Positions 39,048-48,623 of a DNA stretch of 64,000 nucleotides are shown here, piece after piece. The notes under the pieces are model-generated. The model was not told where the DNA came from. It was given only the letters and a program-made list of their open reading frames with translations, and searched no databases. The DNA is from Cellulosimicrobium sp. Marseille-Q4280 (lineage in GTDB: Bacteria; Actinomycetota; Actinomycetes; Actinomycetales; Cellulomonadaceae): NCBI RefSeq assembly GCF_943181405.1, contig NZ_CALPBY010000004.1:1-64000 (forward strand), written 5' to 3'. The translations under genes and the position numbers were made by a program. How positions within the stretch are numbered: position 1 is the stretch's first letter; every line of letters begins with the position of its first letter.

Positions 39048-41152
39048 GGCACGACCTCCCCGGCGACGATCCCCGCAGCGGCGGTGCTGCCGGCGACGGT
39101 GCGACCGGCGGGGGCGTGTCCCACGACGGCGCGGCCCGGCTCCAGCGGCAGGACGGCGCGGACGCGCGTCCCCGGCCGGGCGCCGTCGGGCGTCGCGGTG
39201 GTCACGGCCACGCTCCCGCCGAGCTCCTCCGCACGCTCCCGCACGGACCGTGAACCCACGCCGGGCCGGGCGCCGGGCGCGATCCCGACGCCCTGGTCCT
39301 CGACCGTGACGACGAGGTCGTCGTCGCGCACCACGACCTCGAGGCGGCACTCGTCGACGCCCGCGTACCGCGCCGCGTTGACGACGGACTCGCTCGCGAT
39401 CGCGTACGCGGCGGCCGCGACGCGGGAGTCGAGACCGGCGCACGGGTCGCACCGCACGTCGACGACGAACCCGGCCACGGCCTGGCGTCCGGCGAGCTCG
39501 CCGAGCGCGGCCTCGAGCCCGAGGTCGTCGAGCGACGGCGGCAGGAGGCTGCGCGAGAGGGCGCGCACGTCCTCGACGCGCTGCCCGGCCTCGGCGCCGA
39601 GCGCGTCGAGGATCGCTGCCGCGGCCGCCGGGTCGGTCTCCAGCACGTTGCGCGCGCCCTGCAGGCCGAGGCGCAGCCCGGTGAGCCAGGGCCCGACGCC
39701 GTCGTGCAGCTCGCGCCGGATGACGCGCCGCTCGGCGAGCCGGGCGCGCGTCGTCGCGTCGCGCGCGGCCTCGAGCTCGCGCGCGCCCTGCGCGAGCGCG
39801 AGCCCGGCACCGAGAACGGGCAGGAGCTGGTCGAGCGCGTCGTCCGTCCGCGCGTCGAGCCGCTCGCCGGCGCGGGGCACGACGTGCACCCGGCCGATCA
39901 CCCGGCCACCGTGCTCGATCGACCGGACGGCAGCGCGCCGGCCGGCGTCGGCAGGGTCGCCGGGACCGGAACCGGAACCGGATCCGGATCCGGAGCCGGA
40001 GCGGGCGACGGTCGTGACGGGCCACTCGATCGTCACCGACTCGAGCCGCAGCGCCTCGCGCACGCCGCTCGCGAGGCCCGCGACCAGCTCGTCGGCGGTC
40101 GACGCTGCCGTCAGGCGGCGTCCCACGCTCAGCGCCGCGCGGCCCGGGTCGCGGCCGTCGCCGTACACGAGCACGCGCACCCGACGTCGCAGCCACGCGT
40201 GCAGGGGCTGGACCACGAGCGCGACGCCCACCGCGGCGACGACCTGCGCCGCCGGGCCGTCGACCACGGTCGCGGCCACGACGACCACCGCGCCGTAGAC
40301 GACCGCGAGCCCGACGGCGAGCATCGCGGCGATCGTCGCGCGCGACAGCACGAGGTCGATGCCCCAGAGCCGGTTCCGCAGCACGCACACGAGGATCGCG
40401 GCGGGGAACATCGCCTGGCACGCGAGGTGCGTGAGGGGCAGCGCGAGGATCACGTCCGGGTTCGCCCACCTGCCCAGCAACGGGAGGAACGAGAGCGCCA
40501 TGAGGGCCGTCCCGAGCGCGAGGAGCCCGAGCCCGCGCCGGTCCTCCACCGGTCCGCGGCGCCACCGCCACGCCGTCGCGCCCGCGGTGACGAGCCCGAC
40601 GACCACGACGACGGCGATCGCGGGTCGCGGGTCGTCGGTGGGGGCGAGGAGGAAGTACCCGATCGACGCGGCGCCGGCGGCCACGCCGCACCAGCTGCCG
40701 ATCCCGAGGCGCCCCGAGCGCACGAACCACGGCACGAGGACGAACAGGCCGATCGTCCCCGGGACCCAGGCCCAGCCGTAGGCGTCGGCGAGCGGGGTGA
40801 GCGGGGGGAGCGCCGGATGGGTCGACGCGTAGCTGCGCCAGCCGCCGCCCAGCGCGGCGACGCCCCCGCCGACGGCGGCGACGGCGGTGAGCCACCCGAC
40901 GACGTGCGGCCGGCGCGCGAGGATCACCGCGGCGACCGTGCCGTAGACGATCGCGACCGTCGCGTCGACGACGACGAACAGCAGGTCGCCGAGGAGCAGC
41001 GGGACTCCCGACGTGAGCTGCAGCAGGAGCGCGGACGTGCCGAGGAGCCAGGCGAGAGCTCCCACGGCTCCGCCGAGGAACCAGCGCGTGCGGGGCATCC
41101 CGGCGCGGCCGGGCCCAGGACCGGCCACGAGCCCACGGTAGGGCCGCGGCAT
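39044..41152 (-). CDS. NarL-type sensor histidine kinase with multi-pass membrane sensor
   Basis: Up to 702 residues from ATG 41152. About eleven hydrophobic helices fill residues 20-330, without a recognised sensor domain. They are followed by a segment with a GS repeat (SGSGSGSGSGSGPG) near residue 410, HisKA_3 ERRVIRRELHDGVGPWLTGLRLGL with phosphoacceptor His, and an HATPase with VVNAARYAG and VGIAPGARPGVGSRSVRERAEELGGSVAV. Alternative starts downstream of 41152 (near 41098) are possible. It is coupled to the response regulator at 38331. The signal sensed is unknown. Confidence 0.85.
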   Translation of the reverse strand: MPRPYRGLVAGPGPGRAGMPRTRWFLGGAVGALAWLLGTSALLLQLTSGVPLLLGDLLFVVVDATVAIVYGTVAAVILARRPHVVGWLTAVAAVGGGVAALGGGWRSYASTHPALPPLTPLADAYGWAWVPGTIGLFVLVPWFVRSGRLGIGSWCGVAAGAASIGYFLLAPTDDPRPAIAVVVVVGLVTAGATAWRWRRGPVEDRRGLGLLALGTALMALSFLPLLGRWANPDVILALPLTHLACQAMFPAAILVCVLRNRLWGIDLVLSRATIAAMLAVGLAVVYGAVVVVAATVVDGPAAQVVAAVGVALVVQPLHAWLRRRVRVLVYGDGRDPGRAALSVGRRLTAASTADELVAGLASGVREALRLESVTIEWPVTTVARSGSGSGSGSGSGPGDPADAGRRAAVRSIEHGGRVIGRVHVVPRAGERLDARTDDALDQLLPVLGAGLALAQGARELEAARDATTRARLAERRVIRRELHDGVGPWLTGLRLGLQGARNVLETDPAAAAAILDALGAEAGQRVEDVRALSRSLLPPSLDDLGLEAALGELAGRQAVAGFVVDVRCDPCAGLDSRVAAAAYAIASESVVNAARYAGVDECRLEVVVRDDDLVVTVEDQGVGIAPGARPGVGSRSVRERAEELGGSVAVTTATPDGARPGTRVRAVLPLEPGRAVVGHAPAGRTVAGSTAAAGIVAGEVVP
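39965..40000. repeat. Six-base tandem repeat in the histidine kinase gene
   Basis: Units of CCGGAA, CCGGAT and CCGGAG recur about six times and encode the Gly-Ser stretch of the kinase linker. The unit length keeps the frame, so copy number could change without breaking the gene. Confidence 0.7.
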
Positions 41153-41215
41153 GGGCGGCGACCAGACCTCGGCGGGGAGATCACCCGGCGTCGGGCGTCG
41201 CCGAGATCGGCCCTC

Positions 41216-41255
41216 CGGCCCGAGATCGGCACGAGGAGCCGCCGATCTCGGGCCG
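41216..41255. repeat. 15-bp-arm hairpin with repeated CGAGATCGG boxes
   Basis: CGGCCCGAGATCGGC (41216-41230) and GCCGATCTCGGGCCG (41241-41255) are perfect inverted arms with a 10-base loop. Two further copies of the core, CCGAGATCGG at 41201-41210 and CCGATCTCG at about 41280, flank it. It lies between the kinase start and the stop of the upstream membrane-protein gene, both on the minus strand. Confidence 0.6.
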
Positions 41256-41298
41256 AGCTGCCGCACTCGACGCGTCCTGCCGATCTCGCTCGGGGTGC

Positions 41299-41991
41299 TC
41301 AGCGCCGGTCCCCGAGCGCGAAGCCGAGCGCGGTGACGACGAGCCACACCGGCCCGACGAAGCCGGCCATGTACTGCAGCGGCGAGATGCCCGTGAGGAG
41401 CGTGAGCCCACCGAGCACGACACCGACCACGCCGATCCACCGCGGGGCCGCGCCGTGCCGCAGCGCCGCGACGCCGAGCGCGACGCCGGTCACGCCCGCG
41501 CCGACCCACAGCCACGGGATGGTGGCGACCCAGTCGCTGTAGAACGCGCCGGACTCCGGGACGATGAGGTCGGGCTCGGCGAACCCGAACATGAACTGCG
41601 TGTCCAGGCCGGAGCCGAGCAGGCCCGCGACGGACACGAGCACGAGCCCCCACCCGGCGACCGTCGGCAGGAGCGAGCCCGCAGGGGCCTGGGCGTCGAG
41701 GCGCCGGCGCAGGCCTGCGGCGAACACCAGCACGAGCAGCGCGCACACGATCGTCGCGGTGTGGAAGACGAGCATCGTCCCCGTGCGGCCGGCGAGGTCC
41801 GCGACGATCGCGTCGGCGTCCCCGGCGGTCTCCTCCCAGTTCTGGCCGAGCCGCATGGAAGACTCCATCGACACGAGGCCGAGGATCCCGGCGGCCAGCC
41901 CGGTCCACGCCCACGCGCGGGGCGTCGTGCGCGGTCGGCGTGGCGTGGTCGCCCCGAGGGGCGACGGTGCGGTGAGCGATCCGTCCTGCAT
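41299..41991 (-). CDS. Multi-helix membrane protein of unknown function
   Basis: A 230-residue protein with about six hydrophobic helices: AWTGLAAGILGLVSMESSMRLGQ, TMLVFHTATIVCALLVLVFAAGL, VAGWGLVLVSVAGLLGSGLDTQF, then two more, and GPVWLVVTALGFALG at the end. A conserved-looking loop GLDTQFMFGFAEPDLIVPESGAFYSDWV lies between helices 3 and 4. It is upstream of the two-component operon on the same strand but separated from it by the CGAGATCGG hairpin. No family recognised. Confidence 0.6.
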   Translation of the reverse strand: MQDGSLTAPSPLGATTPRRPRTTPRAWAWTGLAAGILGLVSMESSMRLGQNWEETAGDADAIVADLAGRTGTMLVFHTATIVCALLVLVFAAGLRRRLDAQAPAGSLLPTVAGWGLVLVSVAGLLGSGLDTQFMFGFAEPDLIVPESGAFYSDWVATIPWLWVGAGVTGVALGVAALRHGAAPRWIGVVGVVLGGLTLLTGISPLQYMAGFVGPVWLVVTALGFALGDRR

Positions 41992-42166
41992 GGAAGTTCC
42001 TCCCTGGTCCGGCGCGACCCTCGTCGCGCCACGGTGCTGACCGGGGAAGACTCGTGCGGGGAGCGTCCCGGGTCCCAGGGACCGGCGTCCCGACCTTCCG
42101 GGCGATCCGGTCGGACGACCTGGCCGGGCGATCCGACCGGGACGGGCGATCCGACCGGGACGGGCG

Positions 42167-43902
42167 TCAGGAGTGCGTGGCGGCCCAGCGCTCGGCGTCG
42201 GCGACGGCCCTCTCGAGGCCCCCGAGGACCTCCGGGCTCGCGTCGACGACCGCGTCCTCGCCGAGTGCTGCGACCGTCCCCGTCCGCTCGAGCAGGGCGC
42301 GCATCGCGGGGGAGACGCCCACGAGGACGAGCCGGTTGCCCTGCTCGCGCAGCCGGGAAGCCGTGCGGTGCAGCAGGTCCATCACGGCCGACGACGGGAT
42401 GTCGGGCAGGGTCCGGACGGCGAGGACGAGCACGGCACCGCGCGCGTCGTCGCCCCGCGGCAGGGTGCTCTCGATCCGCGGCAGCGCCGCGAAGAACGAC
42501 GTCCCGGCGAAGTCCAGCACGGTGACCTCGCCGGAGCGCAGGGTCGTGGGGATCTCGGTCGACGTCGACCAGCGGCCGTCGGCGCCGCGCCGCAGGAGGA
42601 GGAGGCGCGACTGGCGTGCCGCCTGCACGCAGTACAGGAGCAAGGACAGCACCGCTCCCAGCACGATGGCCTGCTGCAACGGGAGCTGCGTGGTCGCGAG
42701 GAACGTGAGGATCATCGCGGCGGAGGAGAGCGGTGACGTGCGGAGCACGAGGACGATCTCGCGGCGCTTCCCCCAGACGAGCTCGCCGCCGACCACGAGG
42801 ATCAGCCCACCGATCACCGGCATGGGGATGAGCTCGGCGACACCTCCGAGGAGCACCACGACGAGGGCGAGGAACACGCCGCTGACGACGCCCGCCCACC
42901 GTGTCTGCGCGCCCGCCTCCGCCGCGACGCCCGTGCGCGACATCGACCCACCGCTGGGCAGGGCCTGGAAGAGCCCGCCCGCGACGTTGGCCCAGCCCTG
43001 GGAGCGGAAGTCGGCGTTCGCGTCGGAGCGTGAGCCGTCGGGGTTCGGCATCGACGGGGCGATGCTCGCCGCCTGGGCGAGGCCGACGAGCGCGACGGCG
43101 AACGCACCGCCCACGAGCGACGGGGCCACGGACAGGTCCGGCAGCGAGAGACCGGGCAGGGCCGCGGGGATCGCCGCGATGTCCGCCACCTGCTCGACCT
43201 CGACCCCGGCGACCACGACGACGACGCTCACGACGACCATCGCCACCAGCAGCGCCACCGGCACGAGCCGGCGCACGGATCGCGCGAGCGCCCAGACGAC
43301 GACCGTCGCGACGGCGACGAGCGTCGAGGGGACGTCCCAGGCGCCGACGTGCACGACCCAGTCGCCGAGCTGCACGAGGCGGTTGTGGCCCTGCGGGTCG
43401 TAGCCCGTCGCGTCCTCGAGCACGCCGGTGATGATCTGCAGGGCGATCCCCGTGGAGAAGCCGACCATCACCGCGTTCGAGACGAAGCTCATGACGGCGC
43501 CGAGCCGCAGGACGCCGAGGAGCAGCATCGCGAGCCCGACCATGATCGTCAGCGTCGCGACGTTCGCCGGGTCGGTCGGGTCGAGCCCGACGCCGGCGAG
43601 CACGCTCTGCGACGTGAGGGCGATCGCGCTCGTGAGCGTCGTGATCATGAGCACCGTGCGCGCGGTGAGCGAGCCGACGATCGCGGGCACCACGCCCGCG
43701 TAGAGCCCGGCGACCGGGTTGAAGCCCGCGATCGAGGCGTACGCCATGCCCTCGGGGATCGAGAAGAGGCCGGTGACCATGCCGGACACGACGTCCGAGC
43801 GCTTCGGGCGCCCGACCCGGCGTCCCAGCCGGCGCAGCGGAGTGCCGTCGGGTTCGGAGGCGGGCGTGGGGTCGCCGGCGGGCTCGGGGCGGGGTCGGTC
43901 AC
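42167..43902 (-). CDS. SulP-family anion permease with STAS domain; start in a different frame
   Basis: A SulP inner-membrane anion transporter with 10 or more helices, for example LFSIPEGMAYASIAGFNPVAGLYAGVVPAIVGSLT, and MSRTGVAAEAGAQTRWAGVVSGVFLALVVVLLG, plus a C-terminal STAS domain (SGEVTVLDFAGTSFFAALPRIESTL, VLAVRTLPDIPSSAVMDLLHR). The expected start is the GTG at 43902, which has GGAGG five bases upstream. But that frame differs from the SulP frame, where no ATG, GTG or TTG precedes residue VVSGMVTG. A single missing base would reconcile them. Substrate (sulfate, bicarbonate or other) unclear. Confidence 0.75.
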
Positions 43903-43926
43903 GCGGTCCTCCGTCGACGGGCGGTG

Positions 43927-45285
43927 CTACGGGCGGGGCGCGAGCGCGGGGAACTCGCCGGCTCCCTCGGCGGGCGGGTCGACGCGGAGCGGGGGCATCG
44001 AGCGCGCGGCGAGCCAGAGCGGCACGATCGCGAGGCACAGGACCGGGAGGAGGCGGGCGTCGCCGACGACGACGGCGGCCATGAAGAGGGCGAGCCAGCC
44101 GTCGCGGCTCACGACGATGACCGAGCCGAGGACCGCGGACGAGACGGCGACGGCGGCCGGCACGGCCGGGACCAAGGACGTCGCGGCGAGGCCGATCGCG
44201 ACCCCGATGAAGACCGTGGGGAAGATGCGCCCGCCGCGGAAACCCGCCCCGGCGGCGACGACGAGCGCGGCGAGCTTGACGAGCGCCATGAGCAGGATGG
44301 CGGTCCAGGCGAGGTCGTCCGCCTCCGCCGAGAGCTCCTTCATCTCCTCCAGGCCCTTGAACAGCGTGAGCGGTCCGCCGACGACCCCGAGCAGCCCGAG
44401 GACGAGGCCGCCGGCACCGAGGGCCAGCACCGGGCTCCGCAGCCGGTGGAACGTGCGGTGGACCACGGGGAACGCGAGCACCGCGAGCAGCGTGAGTCCG
44501 GCGGCGACGATCCCGACCACGATCGCCCCGACCAGGTCCCCCGGCTGGACCCCTGGATACGCGGGGAGGTCGATCTCGAAGGTCGGGGTCTCGAAGACGA
44601 CCATGGTCATGGCGCCCGCGCCCGCGGCGACGATCGGGGCGAACAGCCGGTCGAACAGCGGTCCGGACCGGTCCCCGCGCTCGGCGAACGTCTCGGTGAG
44701 CACCAGCGCGGCGGCGAGCGGCGTCGCGAACATCGCCCCGATGGTGCCCGCCATGGCGAGCCCGACGGCGCCGTTCACCGGGACCCCGAGCCGGGGCCGG
44801 CACAGCAACCAGACGGCGATCGCGACGTTGATCGCGATGATCGGGTTCTCCGGCCCGAGGCTCACGCCGCCGGCGAGGCCGAGGACGAGCGCGACGGCGA
44901 GGCCCGGCAGGGTCCGCATCGGCAGGGGGGCGGCGACGAGGTCCGCCGTGGCCGGGTCCACCCCCGCGTGACCGGGCGCCCACCGGACGGTCGCCCCCAC
45001 GAGCAGCCCCGTGACCGTGAGGACCAGGACCGTCCACCACGTCTCCGTCGTCGTGACGCCCCAGGCGTCGGGCAGCCGGTCCCACACGAGGTGCTGGATC
45101 CATGTCGCGAGCGAGGACAGCGCGACGAGGGTGACCGCGCTCAGGGCGCCGACCACGAGGGACGGGACGACGAGCGACAGGAGGTGCCGCGTGGACAGCG
45201 GGCGCGCGGGCGGCCCGCCCGGCGGATCCGCCGGTACGTCCTCCGACCTGTCGGTCGGCCCACCCGTCGGCGCGTCCGTCGGCAC
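43927..45285 (-). CDS. ClC/YfeO-like ion channel protein
   Basis: A 452-residue membrane protein of the ClC chloride channel/antiporter fold. The signature GGVSLGPENPIIAINVAIAV matches the YfeO-like subclass, where the usual GREGP becomes GPENP, keeping the glutamate. GAGFRGGRIFPTVFIG is the second selectivity motif. About ten hydrophobic helices are seen. The GTG at 45285 is the best in-frame start, though without a clear ribosome site. It lies 24 bases upstream of the SulP start, so the two anion transporters probably form one operon. Confidence 0.82.
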   Translation of the reverse strand: MPTDAPTGGPTDRSEDVPADPPGGPPARPLSTRHLLSLVVPSLVVGALSAVTLVALSSLATWIQHLVWDRLPDAWGVTTTETWWTVLVLTVTGLLVGATVRWAPGHAGVDPATADLVAAPLPMRTLPGLAVALVLGLAGGVSLGPENPIIAINVAIAVWLLCRPRLGVPVNGAVGLAMAGTIGAMFATPLAAALVLTETFAERGDRSGPLFDRLFAPIVAAGAGAMTMVVFETPTFEIDLPAYPGVQPGDLVGAIVVGIVAAGLTLLAVLAFPVVHRTFHRLRSPVLALGAGGLVLGLLGVVGGPLTLFKGLEEMKELSAEADDLAWTAILLMALVKLAALVVAAGAGFRGGRIFPTVFIGVAIGLAATSLVPAVPAAVAVSSAVLGSVIVVSRDGWLALFMAAVVVGDARLLPVLCLAIVPLWLAARSMPPLRVDPPAEGAGEFPALAPRP

Positions 45286-45462
45286 ACGGGAAGGGAACCA
45301 CGGGCCCGGACGAGGTGCATCCGGAACCGCGCGCAGCGGCGTCGCTCCGGTGGCGGTGCCCCGACCCCCGCCATAGCGTCGACTCGCCGCGCACCGGCAC
45401 GTCCGGGCCCCGCGGCGGACGCACGGCGACAGCCGGACGACATCGACGGAAGAAGGCACGAC

Positions 45463-45960
45463 GTGGCAACCCTGACCGTGTGGAAGTTCGACACCCCCGA
45501 CGGCGCGGAGCGGCTGGAGGAGGCTCTCCTCGCGCTGCAGAAGCAGGAGCTCATCCAGGTGCAGGACGCGGCGACCGTCTCCTGGGAGGAGGGGAAGAAG
45601 AAGCCGAAGACGCGGCAGGGCAACAGCACGACGGCGGCCGGTGCGCTGGGCGGCACGTTCTGGGGCATGCTCTTCGGGCTGATCTTCTTCATCCCCCTGA
45701 TCGGAGCGGCGATCGGTGCCGCGTCCGGCGCGATCGCCGGGGCGCTGACCGACGTCGGGATCGACGACGACTTCATCGACTCGGTCCGCAGCAACGTGAC
45801 GCCCGGGACCTCGGCCCTGTTCGTCCTCACGTCCGGCGCGGTGCTGGACCGTGTCCACGACGCGCTGCAGGCGCAGGGCATCCACGGCGAGCTGATCCAG
45901 ACCAACCTGTCCGCCGACGAAGAGGCGAAGCTCCGGGCCGCCTTCGACGAGAACGCCTGA
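45463..45960 (+). CDS. DUF1269 membrane protein, first paralogue
   Basis: A 165-residue protein. N-terminal VATLTVWKFDTPDGAERLEEALLALQKQELIQVQDAATVSWEEGKKKPKTRQG, then a glycine-rich hydrophobic hairpin GTFWGMLFGLIFFIPLIGAAIGAASGAIAG, and SNVTPGTSALFVLTSGAVLDRVHDAL. The membrane hairpin resembles glycine-zipper proteins. The family is stress-linked in actinobacteria, but its role is unknown. GTG at 45463 with GAAGAAGG upstream. A second copy lies at 49581. It is divergent from the ClC operon. Confidence 0.82.
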   Translation: MATLTVWKFDTPDGAERLEEALLALQKQELIQVQDAATVSWEEGKKKPKTRQGNSTTAAGALGGTFWGMLFGLIFFIPLIGAAIGAASGAIAGALTDVGIDDDFIDSVRSNVTPGTSALFVLTSGAVLDRVHDALQAQGIHGELIQTNLSADEEAKLRAAFDENA

Positions 45961-45985
45961 GCCGGCCGGGACCGGGGAGCTCGCC

Positions 45986-46657
45986 GTGGGAGCCGCGATC
46001 GGCCAGTCGTTGCCGGTGGCCGTCGGCGTGATGATCAGCCCGCTGCCGATCGTGGCAGTGGTGCTCATGCTCACCAGCGGGAAGGCGAGGGCGAACGCCG
46101 TCGCGTTCCTCCTGGGCTGGTTCGTCGCCGTCGGGGGCGTGGCGCTCGTCGTCGCGCTCCTGGCGGGGTCGGCCGCGCCGGACTCCGGCGGTCCCGCCGA
46201 GTGGGTCGCGTGGGTCAAGATCGTCCTCGGCCTGCTGCTGCTGTTCGTCGCGGTGCGACAGTGGCGGGGGCGTCCGCGCGGCGACGTCGAGCCGCCCGCC
46301 CCGAGGTGGATGGCCGCGATCGACTCGTTCACGCCCGTCAAGGCGCTCGGGCTCGCCGTGCTGCTCGGTGCGGTCAACCCCAAGAACCTGCTGCTCGCGG
46401 TGTCGGGCGGCGCGGCGATCGGGTCCGCCGCGGGCGGCGACGTCGCGGTGAGCATCACCGCGGCGGTCGTGTTCGCGCTCGTGGCGAGCCTCGGCGTCGC
46501 GACCCCCGTGGTCATCTACGTGTCGATGGGCACGCGGGCGGCGGCGCTCCTCGACGGGCTCAAGTCGTGGCTGATCCACAACAACGCCGTGGTCATGGCC
46601 GTCCTGCTGCTCGTCATCGGCGCGAAGATGATCGGCGACGGCATCTCCGCTCTCTGA
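45986..46657 (+). CDS. GAP/SfLAP-type membrane protein
   Basis: A 223-residue membrane protein of the GAP family (LysE superfamily; mycobacterial relatives address glycopeptidolipid or sulfolipid). Helices: LPVAVGVMISPLPIVAVVLMLTSG, AFLLGWFVAVGGVALVVALLAG, WVKIVLGLLLLFVAVRQW, LGLAVLLGAVNPKNLLLAVSGGAAIG with the conserved NPKN box, and two more at the C-terminus. GTG at 45986 lies 25 bases after the first DUF1269 gene on the same strand. The transported molecule here is unknown. Confidence 0.8.
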   Translation: MGAAIGQSLPVAVGVMISPLPIVAVVLMLTSGKARANAVAFLLGWFVAVGGVALVVALLAGSAAPDSGGPAEWVAWVKIVLGLLLLFVAVRQWRGRPRGDVEPPAPRWMAAIDSFTPVKALGLAVLLGAVNPKNLLLAVSGGAAIGSAAGGDVAVSITAAVVFALVASLGVATPVVIYVSMGTRAAALLDGLKSWLIHNNAVVMAVLLLVIGAKMIGDGISAL

Positions 46658-46681
46658 CGGCCGCCGGCGGACGGCGGACGG

Positions 46682-47971
46682 CTACTCGATGCCGTCCGCC
46701 CGGCGCTCGTCGACCGTCCGGGCGGCCTCCTCGGCCGCGCGGCGGTTCGCTCGGCGACGTTGGGCGACCCCGCCGTCGCCGTCGCGGTGCCGCCTGCGCG
46801 GTGCGGCGTCGTCGCCGCCCTCCTCGCCGGGGTCGTGCAGGAGGTGCGAGTCGATGAGCTCGTGCCGCTGGAGGTACGTGTTCGCGACCGCCTGGATCGT
46901 GGCGGCGATGGGGAGCGCCAGGAACGCGCCGAGCGCCCCGAACACGGCGCCGAACGCGAGCACGACGACGAAGCTCACCGCGGGGTTCATCTCGAGGGCG
47001 CGCGCGGACACCTTGGGTGAGAAGTACAGGTTCTCGAGCTGCTGGTAGCCGATGATGAATGCCAGCACGGCGAGAGCCTGCGGCATCCCCTGGGACGTGA
47101 GCGCGACGGCGACGGGGAGGGCGCCGCCGATGTAGGTGCCGATCGTCGGGACGAACTGCGACACGACGCCCGTGAACACCGCGAGGGGCAGCGCGTACGG
47201 CGTGCCCACGATCAGCAGGAACACGAGGGTGAACACGCTCGACAGCGCCGCGAGCACGATGCGCGAGTTGATGAAGTCGGAGACCTTGACCTGCGTGATC
47301 TCCCACAGCCGCAGCACCTCCTCCTGACGGTTCGGGGTGAGCCACCGGCAGACGCCGGCCCGGAACCGCGGCCCGGCGGCCAGCAGGTAGTAGGTGACGA
47401 GGAGGATCGTCAGCGACGCGAAGATGCCGCCGATGATCGTCGTCCCCACGAGCAGCGCCCCGGAGGCGACGTCCTGCCCGAACTGGTCGAAGGCCTCGCG
47501 CAACAGCTCGTCCGACTCGGGGACGATGACGTCGAACCGCTCCTCGAGGAACGTCCGGGCGTCCTCGTAGAGGGCCGGGATGGTCTGCACGAGCTGCACG
47601 AGCTGCTGGACGAACAGGTTCCCGAACAGCGCGAGCACGACGAGCACGACGACGATCGAGCCGATGAGCGACACGCCTGCGGCGACACCGCGACGCCACC
47701 CGTGCCGGACCAGCCACACGACGATGGGCTCGAGCGCGAGGGCGATGAAGAACGCGATGAGGATGTTCACCCCGAGGCCCTGGAGCTGCCCCAGCGCGTA
47801 CCACGCGAAGACCGCCACGAAGACCGCGACCACGCCCATGACCAGTGCGCGAGGGATCCAGCGCGGTGGCCTGCGGGAGTCGTGCTGGACGGGTCGGGTG
47901 CCGTCGTCGGTCGGCTCCGACCAGGTGTCGTCCGGTGACGGGCTCGCCGACGGCGATGCGGGGATCGTCAT
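46682..47971 (-). CDS. AI-2E/PerM family transporter
   Basis: A 429-residue membrane protein with the two-block AI-2E transporter design: an N-terminal pair ALVMGVVAVFVAVFAWYALGQ and ILIAFFIALALEPIVVWLVRHGWRRGVAAGVSLIGSIVVVLVVLALFG, a charged periplasmic region (120-200), and a C-terminal group with QFVPTIGTYIGGALPVAVAL and LENLYFSPKVSARALEMNPAVSFVVVLAFG. The C-terminal 40 residues are highly basic and cytoplasmic. Family members move signal molecules or, in relatives, sodium. Convergent with GAP; ends 24 bases from it. Confidence 0.87.
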   Translation of the reverse strand: MTIPASPSASPSPDDTWSEPTDDGTRPVQHDSRRPPRWIPRALVMGVVAVFVAVFAWYALGQLQGLGVNILIAFFIALALEPIVVWLVRHGWRRGVAAGVSLIGSIVVVLVVLALFGNLFVQQLVQLVQTIPALYEDARTFLEERFDVIVPESDELLREAFDQFGQDVASGALLVGTTIIGGIFASLTILLVTYYLLAAGPRFRAGVCRWLTPNRQEEVLRLWEITQVKVSDFINSRIVLAALSSVFTLVFLLIVGTPYALPLAVFTGVVSQFVPTIGTYIGGALPVAVALTSQGMPQALAVLAFIIGYQQLENLYFSPKVSARALEMNPAVSFVVVLAFGAVFGALGAFLALPIAATIQAVANTYLQRHELIDSHLLHDPGEEGGDDAAPRRRHRDGDGGVAQRRRANRRAAEEAARTVDERRADGIE

Positions 47972-48119
47972 GCCACGAACGTAGTGCCGGGCCCGCGGAC
48001 GAGCATGCAGGACGCACCGGATGCCGAACCGCCCCATCGGTGCCACGATCGTCCCGCGCACGTCGGCGGCCGCAGGTCAGGGTCGCCGAGAGGTCCGAGA
48101 ACCCTCGAGAGGTGACGGA

Positions 48120-48527
48120 ATGGCACGGTCGTCGCAGGTGTCCGCATGGGTCGGCTGGATCTGGTTCGCGGGCATCGTGCTCGTCACGCTGGGTCTGTTC
48201 AACGCCATCAGCGGCCTCGTCGCGGTGTTCTCCCCGAACAGTCTCGTGGGGGTCACCGACCAGGGCGTCGTCGTGCTGGACGTCTCCACGTGGGGATGGA
48301 TCCATCTCGTGATCGGGCTGCTCCTCGTCCTCACGGGCTTCGCGCTCCTCGCGGGCAAGGGCTGGGCGAGGTTCGTGGCGATCGTCCTCGTCGTCCTCAA
48401 CGCCGTCGCGCAGTTCACGACCCTCCAGGTCACGCCCTGGTGGTCGATCGTGACGATCCTGCTCGACGTGTTCGTGCTGTGGGCCCTCGTCGTCCACGGC
48501 GACGAGGCCGAGCGCGCCGCGCGCTGA
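48120..48527 (+). CDS. DUF7144-like four-helix membrane protein
   Basis: A 135-residue membrane protein. Four helices: VGWIWFAGIVLVTLGLFNAISG, WGWIHLVIGLLLVLTGFALLAGKGWARF, VAIVLVVLNAVAQFTTLQVTPWWS and IVTILLDVFVLWALVVHG. The WxWIHLxxG ... LLxGxxWAR pattern is that of a widespread actinobacterial membrane family. ATG at 48120. It is the first of a run of small stress-associated genes on the plus strand. Function unknown. Confidence 0.75.
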   Translation: MARSSQVSAWVGWIWFAGIVLVTLGLFNAISGLVAVFSPNSLVGVTDQGVVVLDVSTWGWIHLVIGLLLVLTGFALLAGKGWARFVAIVLVVLNAVAQFTTLQVTPWWSIVTILLDVFVLWALVVHGDEAERAAR

Positions 48528-48623
48528 ACGGGCGCCACCGCCCCCTCGGCGTCCCGGACCCCGCGACCCGCCCGAACCCCGCACCCGAGCCCCGCACACC
48601 CTCAGACACCGGGAGAACCCCTC

